Source: Bacteroidota bacterium
GTDB taxonomy: Bacteria > Bacteroidota > Rhodothermia > Rhodothermales > JAAAOL01
DNA length: 9,603 nucleotides
Assembly (NCBI GenBank): GCA_009908885.1
Contig: JAAAOL010000486.1
Coordinates: 1 to 9,603, forward strand
Direction: 5' to 3'
The position numbers and the translations under genes were made by a program. Each line of letters opens with the position of its first letter. The stretch's first letter is position 1. The notes below the pieces were generated by a model, which was not told where the DNA came from, did no database searches, and saw nothing but the letters and a program-made list of their open reading frames with translations. Positions 5,748 to 9,603 of this stretch are shown piece by piece.

Positions 5748-6572
5748 ATGAAGCGCACGCTCAGCTTTGCATTCATTCTGGCCCTTCTGCTCCCCCTCGC
5801 CGCGATGGCACAACGCGGGACGGGGCGCATGAATATGGATCACCGATACGACCCGGCCGCGGAAGAGACCGTGGAAGGCACCGTCGAAGCGGTGGAACTG
5901 ATGCCTGCACCCCGCGCCGGGACGGGCGTGCACCTGCAACTCCGCACCGAAGACGGTCTGTTGCCCGTGCACCTCGGGCCATCCTGGTACATCACCAACC
6001 AGGACGTACAGATCGACGAAGGCGACGCGATCGAAGTCGTCGGCGCCCGCATCACCGTCGACGGCGCGCCCGCGCTCATCGCAGGCACCATCCGCCGGGG
6101 CGACGGCCTGCTGGTCCTGCGCGACGAGGCGGGCTTTCCGGCATGGCGCGGCTGGCGGCAGGGCCAGCGGGGCGGACGCGGTATGGGTCCGGGGCGTGGC
6201 CGAGGCGCTGGCCGAGGCATGGGCCCTGGACGGATGCAGGGCATCGAGGCCCGTCGTTATGATCCCTCCACCGTCGAGACGCTGAGCGGCACCGTAGGCG
6301 AGGTGCAGCGTCTGCCGATGGGGCGCGCCTACAGCGTGCGCCTCCACCTGGCCGACGACGCGGCTCCGACTGTCATTCTCGGTCCCTCGTGGTACCTCGA
6401 CAACCAGGACGTCCTCATCCCCGAGGGCGCTGACGTCACCATCACCGGTTCGCGCGTGGATCTTGACGGCGTCCCGTTCCTCATCGCCGCCGAGGTGACC
6501 TACGGCGAGCAGGTGCTCACCCTGCGCGACGAGGCTGGATTCCCCGTGTGGAGCGGCTGGCGGCAGCGCTAA
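5748..6572 (+). CDS. Exported protein with two tandem OB-fold-like domains
   Basis: The 274-residue protein starts with a signal peptide (KR, then FAFILALLLPLAA, cleavage expected after AMA at 19-21), so it is exported. The mature protein is an internal duplication. Residues 34-138 and 171-273 both begin YDP…ET…GTV, contain LGPSWY…NQDV (76-87 and 211-222), continue with EG…G.R…DG.P.LIA, and end LRDEAGFP.W.GWRQ. They are joined by a Gly/Arg-rich linker (139-165). The domain is beta-rich and resembles small OB-fold-like exported domains found beside cytochromes and in magnetosome proteins such as MamS/MamX; that likeness is from memory and tentative. There is no CxxCH haem site, no FMN-attachment motif and no cysteine. 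Partner and ligand are unknown. Position directly after the DUF4405 gene suggests they act together at the envelope. A good GAGGT site supports the start. Confidence 0.85.
   Translation: MKRTLSFAFILALLLPLAAMAQRGTGRMNMDHRYDPAAEETVEGTVEAVELMPAPRAGTGVHLQLRTEDGLLPVHLGPSWYITNQDVQIDEGDAIEVVGARITVDGAPALIAGTIRRGDGLLVLRDEAGFPAWRGWRQGQRGGRGMGPGRGRGAGRGMGPGRMQGIEARRYDPSTVETLSGTVGEVQRLPMGRAYSVRLHLADDAAPTVILGPSWYLDNQDVLIPEGADVTITGSRVDLDGVPFLIAAEVTYGEQVLTLRDEAGFPVWSGWRQR
5847..6161 (+). repeat. Domain copy 1 of the internal duplication
   Basis: This is the coding DNA for residues 34-138 of the exported protein. Aligned by eye with copy 2, about 46 of roughly 104 positions are identical, concentrated in the LGPSWY, NQDV and LRDEAGFP blocks. 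The divergence means the duplication is old and both copies have been kept under selection. Confidence 0.8.
6174..6233 (+). repeat. Repeated GRGMGPGR motif in the inter-domain linker
   Basis: The octapeptide GRGMGPGR is encoded twice, at 6174-6197 and 6210-6233, in the linker between the two domains. The codons differ between the copies (GGT/GGC, CCG/CCT), so this is not a very recent slippage. The linker has no acidic residues between positions 137 and 166 and is strongly basic, so it could contact anionic surfaces or simply be a flexible spacer. Confidence 0.7.
6258..6566 (+). repeat. Domain copy 2 of the internal duplication
   Basis: This is the coding DNA for residues 171-273 of the exported protein, matching copy 1 from YDP to GWRQ. 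It has lost the TGVHLQLRT wording of copy 1 (here SVRLHLAD) but keeps LGPSWY, NQDV and LRDEAGFP exactly. Confidence 0.8.
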
Positions 6573-6599
6573 ACCCAACGATCCAACGCAGACACCGTC

Positions 6600-7277
6600 A
6601 TGGACACCACCAACGGACCGAGCCGTCCGCAGCCCCCGCTACCCGTTCCTCGTCTGAACGAGCCCGCCCCGCCCTTCGCAGCGCCGTCCACGCATGGCCC
6701 TATCGCTCTGGGCGACTACCTGGGGCGCTACGTCGTCCTCTTCGCGCACCCGGCGGATTTCACGCCCGTCTGCGCCACCGAGTTCGTCGCCCTCGCAGAG
6801 CAGTACGACCGGTTCCAGGCGCTCGGCTGCGATCTGCTGGGCCTCTCCGTCGATAGCATCCCGTCGCACCTCGCGTGGGTGCGGGCGATTGCGGAGACAT
6901 TCGGCATCGAGATCCCATTCCCGATCATCGCAGACCGGTCGATGGAGGTGGCGCACAGATACGGCATGGTCCATCCGGGGGCGAGCGATACGTCCACGGT
7001 GCGGGCGGCCTTCGTGATCGACGACAGCAGCGTGCTCCGGGCGATGCTGTACTATCCGATGGACGCCGGGCGGTCCGTCGCCGAACTCCTGCGCCTCGTG
7101 CAGGCGCTCCAGACGACCGACGCGCACCGCGTGGCCACGCCGGAAGGCTGGCAGCCGGGCGACAGGGTCATCCTCCCACCGCCCACGACGGCGCAGGCCG
7201 CCGACGCGCGACTCAATGAGGCCGGGCCGAATGGCTATGACTGCATCGACTGGTACCTGTGCACGAAGAGGGTGTAG
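6600..7277 (+). CDS. Peroxiredoxin, Prx6 / archaeal thioredoxin-peroxidase type
   Basis: The 225-residue thiol peroxidase is expected to reduce hydrogen peroxide and organic hydroperoxides in the cytoplasm; no signal peptide is present. The peroxidatic site is HPADFTPVCATEF (50-62) with Cys58 in the P-x-x-x-T-x-x-C pattern. Arg135 in VRAAFVID is the expected active-site arginine. SVDSIPSHLAW (83-93) and PFPIIAD (106-112) are typical of the Prx6 group. The C-terminal arm (LPPPTT…YDCIDWYLCTKRV) contributes Cys215 and Cys221, six apart, the same arrangement as Cys207/Cys213 of the Aeropyrum enzyme, where the first is the resolving cysteine. About 15 Pro-rich residues precede the usual family start, but no better start codon exists. 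It begins 27 bp after the exported-protein gene without a clear Shine-Dalgarno, and closes the cluster. Confidence 0.95.
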   Translation: MDTTNGPSRPQPPLPVPRLNEPAPPFAAPSTHGPIALGDYLGRYVVLFAHPADFTPVCATEFVALAEQYDRFQALGCDLLGLSVDSIPSHLAWVRAIAETFGIEIPFPIIADRSMEVAHRYGMVHPGASDTSTVRAAFVIDDSSVLRAMLYYPMDAGRSVAELLRLVQALQTTDAHRVATPEGWQPGDRVILPPPTTAQAADARLNEAGPNGYDCIDWYLCTKRV

Positions 7278-7296
7278 GAGGCCGGGCGAGCACGCC

Positions 7297-7356
7297 GTCG
7301 CTGGCGGCATCTCCATCCTCAGGCGCTTCATGCTCAGCGACACGGACACCGCCAGC
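7297..7356. repeat. Overlapping inverted repeats in the convergent gap
   Basis: Two alternative pairings exist between the peroxiredoxin stop and the permease-Usp stop: GTCGCTG (7297-7303) with CAGCGAC (7335-7341), and GCTGGCGG (7300-7307) with CCGCCAGC (7349-7356). Loops are 31 and 41 nt, and there is no T-run. They may fold into a shared 3' structure for the two converging transcripts. As a terminator the evidence is weak. Confidence 0.3.
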
Positions 7357-7367
7357 CGAAGACTGCA

Positions 7368-9603
7368 TCAGCTCGTGTGCTCCTCGGGCGAGGTCGTCAA
7401 GCCGACGGACTCCTTCATGCGCTTGAAGCGGTCGGCTGCCTTCACGGACCAGTGGTCGGGCAGGTAGCGGCGGACCATCAGCACCGAGCAGTAGGACCGG
7501 TCGGCCACGATGTCGGGGATCGTGCCGAAGAGGGCCTGGCGGATGGACCACTCGTGCGAGGCGCCGATGATGACGAGGTCGTAGGAGCCCGCGTCCAGGC
7601 GCGTGAGGATGCCCTCGGTCACGCGCTCCGCCTTGTCGACGTGGTAGAGGACCGGGTTGTAGTCTTCGACGAGGTAGCTGACGTCTTTGACCAACGTGGG
7701 GCGCTCCTGCGTGGTGTCCACGTCCGGGCGTACGATGCGCTGGATGTGTACCGACGCCCCCGTCGCCCGGGCGATGCGGATGGCGATCTCCAGGCCCAGG
7801 TGCGCATGCCGCCCGCCGCCCCACGGCACCAGGATCGAGCGCATCTCCGTCAGGCCGCGGTCCTTGAGGATGGCGAGGTCGGCCTCCGTGTCCATGATGA
7901 CGCGCTTCACCGGGCCCTCCTGGGCGCGCCGGACGGTCGCGCTGCCGCGCCAGCCCATCAGCAGCAGGTCGGCCTCGCGACGCGGCGTCTCGGCCACCAG
8001 GCCGCCGAAGGCATCGTGGGCCACGTCGGTCGTCGTCTCGATCGTCGTGTCCTCCAGCGGCAGGTCCGCGGTGCCATCCGTGTGGGGCTCCCGGCGGGCT
8101 TCCTGTTCGAGCCGGGCCATCGTGCGCTCGATGGCGGGCCGTTCCTCGGCGAACTGGTCCCGGGCGGTCTGCAGGGGCGTCTGGAGCGGCACCTCGACCA
8201 GGTGGAGGCCCTGCACGCTGCCGCCCTCGGTGGCTCCCGTGGCGACGTACCGGCCCAGCCGCAGCAGGTCGGCGCCGTGGCTGGGGTTGGCGAGGGCCAC
8301 GAGGACGCGGCGCGGGCTCTTCGTCTCGACGACCCGCCGGACCGGGGCGACCGCCTCGGCTTCCGCCGCATACCGGGGCGTGGGCTGGAAGAAGACGCGC
8401 CAGCCCGCCGCGGCCCAGTTCGTCTGAAAGTTGGACCAGGCGTGTTCGATCTCGACGCGGTTGCGGCCCCAGACGGCGTACCAGGTGAGGCTGAGGAGGA
8501 TCAGGGCGACGAGCGCGACCTGGGCGAAGAGGCCCGAGTACAGGATGATGCCCAGGCACGCGGCGGCGGCGAAGATATGGACGAACGGGTACCCCGGCGT
8601 CCGGTAGGAGGGACGGTACCACTCCGGGTTCGCCGCGCGCAGAAAGACGCAGCCCACGTTGAGCGCGCCGTAGCTGTAGAGCTGCAGCACACTGGCCGTC
8701 TTGGCGAGCGTCTCCAGGCTCTCGATCAGCAGGAAGCTGAGGGCCAGCGCGCCGGTGAGCAGGATGGCCCGGTACGGCGTGAGGCGGTCCGGGTGAATCG
8801 CGCTCAGCCAGTTAGGCACCATCCGGTCGCGGGCCATCGCCAGGTTGATGCGCGAGGCCGCCATGATGCTGGCATTGGCCGAGGAGAGGGTCGCCAGCAG
8901 CCCGGCGAAGATGATCACGACGCCCCCGACGCCGCCCATCAGCGTCCGCGCCGCCTGCGTGAGCGGGTCGCGCACTTCGCCGATGGTCGACTGCGAGAAG
9001 ATGCCCGCGATGACCAGCACGATGATCACGTAGAGCAAGGTCGCCAGGACGACCGAGCCGATGAGCGTGCGGGGCAGGTTCTTCGAAGGCTCTTTGATTT
9101 CTTCCGCGACCGCCGCAATTTTGACGAAGCCCAGAAAGGAGACGAAGACGAGCGCCGTGGTCGAGGCGATGGTCGACGTGCCGAAGGGGAAGAACGGCGT
9201 GAAGTTGTCCGCCTCCATGTTGAGGACGCCCAGCAGGCTGAAGCCGCCGAGGATGACCAGCAGCGTGAGGACGACGGCCACCTGTGCGCGTCCGGACTCC
9301 TTCGCCCCGAACACGTTGAGCCCGATCAGCAAGACGCCGCCCAGGAAGGCGCCCCAGAACGCCGTGATCGGGAGAAACTGGGCCAGGTACTCGCCCAGGC
9401 CGAACAGGTAGAACGAGATGGCGAAGGTCAGGCTCAGCCAGATGCCGACGCCCGAGATGGCGCCGAGGGCCGGGCCGAGCGCGCGCGAGACGAAATAGTA
9501 GTCGCCGCCCGAGGTGGGCATGCCCGTCGCCAGTTCCGCCGCGCTGGCCGCCGTAATCACGCACACGAGTCCCGCGGCGAGGTACGAGAAGATGGCTGCC
9601 GGG
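7368..9603 (-). CDS. APC-superfamily amino-acid permease fused to two UspA domains (N-terminus outside window)
   Basis: The frame is open to the window edge, giving 744 visible residues. The GTG at 9566 is not the start: upstream codons read PAAIFSYLAAGLV, still permease. Residues about 1-380 are an APC transporter lacking roughly its first helix. Visible landmarks are ELATGMPTSGGDYYFVSRALGP (in the second helix region), the loop AAVAEEIKEPSKNLPR (about 163-178), a run of hydrophobic helices, ASRINLAMARDR and YRTPGYP. It should move an amino acid or similar solute across the inner membrane; substrate unknown. Two cytoplasmic Usp-like units follow: about 430-582 (RRVLVALANPSHG… to DLAILKDRGL) and about 586-712 (RSILVPWGGGRHAHLGLEIAIRIARATGASV… GASHEWSIRQALFG…SVLMVRR). 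The G-x2-G-x9-G nucleotide motif is imperfect in both. Such fusions are known in haloarchaea and Salinibacter-like bacteria, where Usp domains are thought to sense nucleotide or stress state. It converges on the peroxiredoxin gene across 90 bp. Confidence 0.93.
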   Translation of the reverse strand, partial: PAAIFSYLAAGLVCVITAASAAELATGMPTSGGDYYFVSRALGPALGAISGVGIWLSLTFAISFYLFGLGEYLAQFLPITAFWGAFLGGVLLIGLNVFGAKESGRAQVAVVLTLLVILGGFSLLGVLNMEADNFTPFFPFGTSTIASTTALVFVSFLGFVKIAAVAEEIKEPSKNLPRTLIGSVVLATLLYVIIVLVIAGIFSQSTIGEVRDPLTQAARTLMGGVGGVVIIFAGLLATLSSANASIMAASRINLAMARDRMVPNWLSAIHPDRLTPYRAILLTGALALSFLLIESLETLAKTASVLQLYSYGALNVGCVFLRAANPEWYRPSYRTPGYPFVHIFAAAACLGIILYSGLFAQVALVALILLSLTWYAVWGRNRVEIEHAWSNFQTNWAAAGWRVFFQPTPRYAAEAEAVAPVRRVVETKSPRRVLVALANPSHGADLLRLGRYVATGATEGGSVQGLHLVEVPLQTPLQTARDQFAEERPAIERTMARLEQEARREPHTDGTADLPLEDTTIETTTDVAHDAFGGLVAETPRREADLLLMGWRGSATVRRAQEGPVKRVIMDTEADLAILKDRGLTEMRSILVPWGGGRHAHLGLEIAIRIARATGASVHIQRIVRPDVDTTQERPTLVKDVSYLVEDYNPVLYHVDKAERVTEGILTRLDAGSYDLVIIGASHEWSIRQALFGTIPDIVADRSYCSVLMVRRYLPDHWSVKAADRFKRMKESVGLTTSPEEHTS

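Noticed and set aside
5160..6578. 472-codon minus-strand frame opposite the DUF4405 and exported-protein genes
   Set aside because: It spans two well-supported plus-strand genes and has no coherent domain; His/Gly/Arg-rich antisense pattern.
7213..8622. 469-codon minus-strand frame within the permease-Usp gene
   Set aside because: It is out of frame with the Usp domains and is an Arg/Pro/Gly-rich shadow.

Overview
The window is high-GC bacterial DNA. All genes read cleanly in the standard code, and most starts lack a strong Shine-Dalgarno sequence. The gene set (amino-acid permease fused to universal-stress domains, LOV photosensor fragment, HrpB helicase, DUF4405 cytochrome-like protein) together with one Bacteroidota-like promoter box suggests a Rhodothermota/Salinibacter-like member of the Bacteroidota-Rhodothermota group. 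That placement is an inference; there is no rRNA or other marker here. No tRNA, rRNA, CRISPR array, transposase or integrase was found.

Layout. (1) 1-120 is the 3' end of an unrecognised gene. It is followed by about 200 bp of gene-free DNA with two short direct-repeat pairs and a possible promoter. (2) 325-798 (+) is a GNAT acetyltransferase with visibly less GC-biased codon use than its neighbours. It converges with 820-1305 (-), a small protein holding the first half of a LOV photoreceptor domain that breaks off just after the photoactive cysteine motif. (3) 1443-3959 (-) encodes a complete HrpB-type DEAH-box helicase. (4) 3960-4227 is a divergent intergenic region with a candidate hrpB promoter and a small palindrome. 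(5) 4228-7277 (+) is a four-gene co-directional cluster: a DUF6544-like membrane-anchored protein, a DUF4405 putative cytochrome, a secreted protein made of two copies of an OB-fold-like domain, and an archaeal-type Prx6 peroxiredoxin. (6) 7368 to the window end (-) is a large APC permease fused to two UspA-type domains, whose N-terminus lies outside the window.

How the genes may work together. Only the 4228-7277 cluster looks like a functional unit. It places a candidate haem-binding membrane protein next to an exported repeat-domain protein (9 bp gap), flanked by a second envelope protein and a thiol peroxidase. A role in envelope redox or electron transfer is a reasonable hypothesis but is not shown by the sequence. 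The permease-Usp fusion converges on this cluster and is probably a separate transcription unit for regulated solute uptake. I saw no sign of a defence system or mobile island. The less ordinary items are the duplicated exported domain, the cluster it sits in, and the truncated LOV gene.
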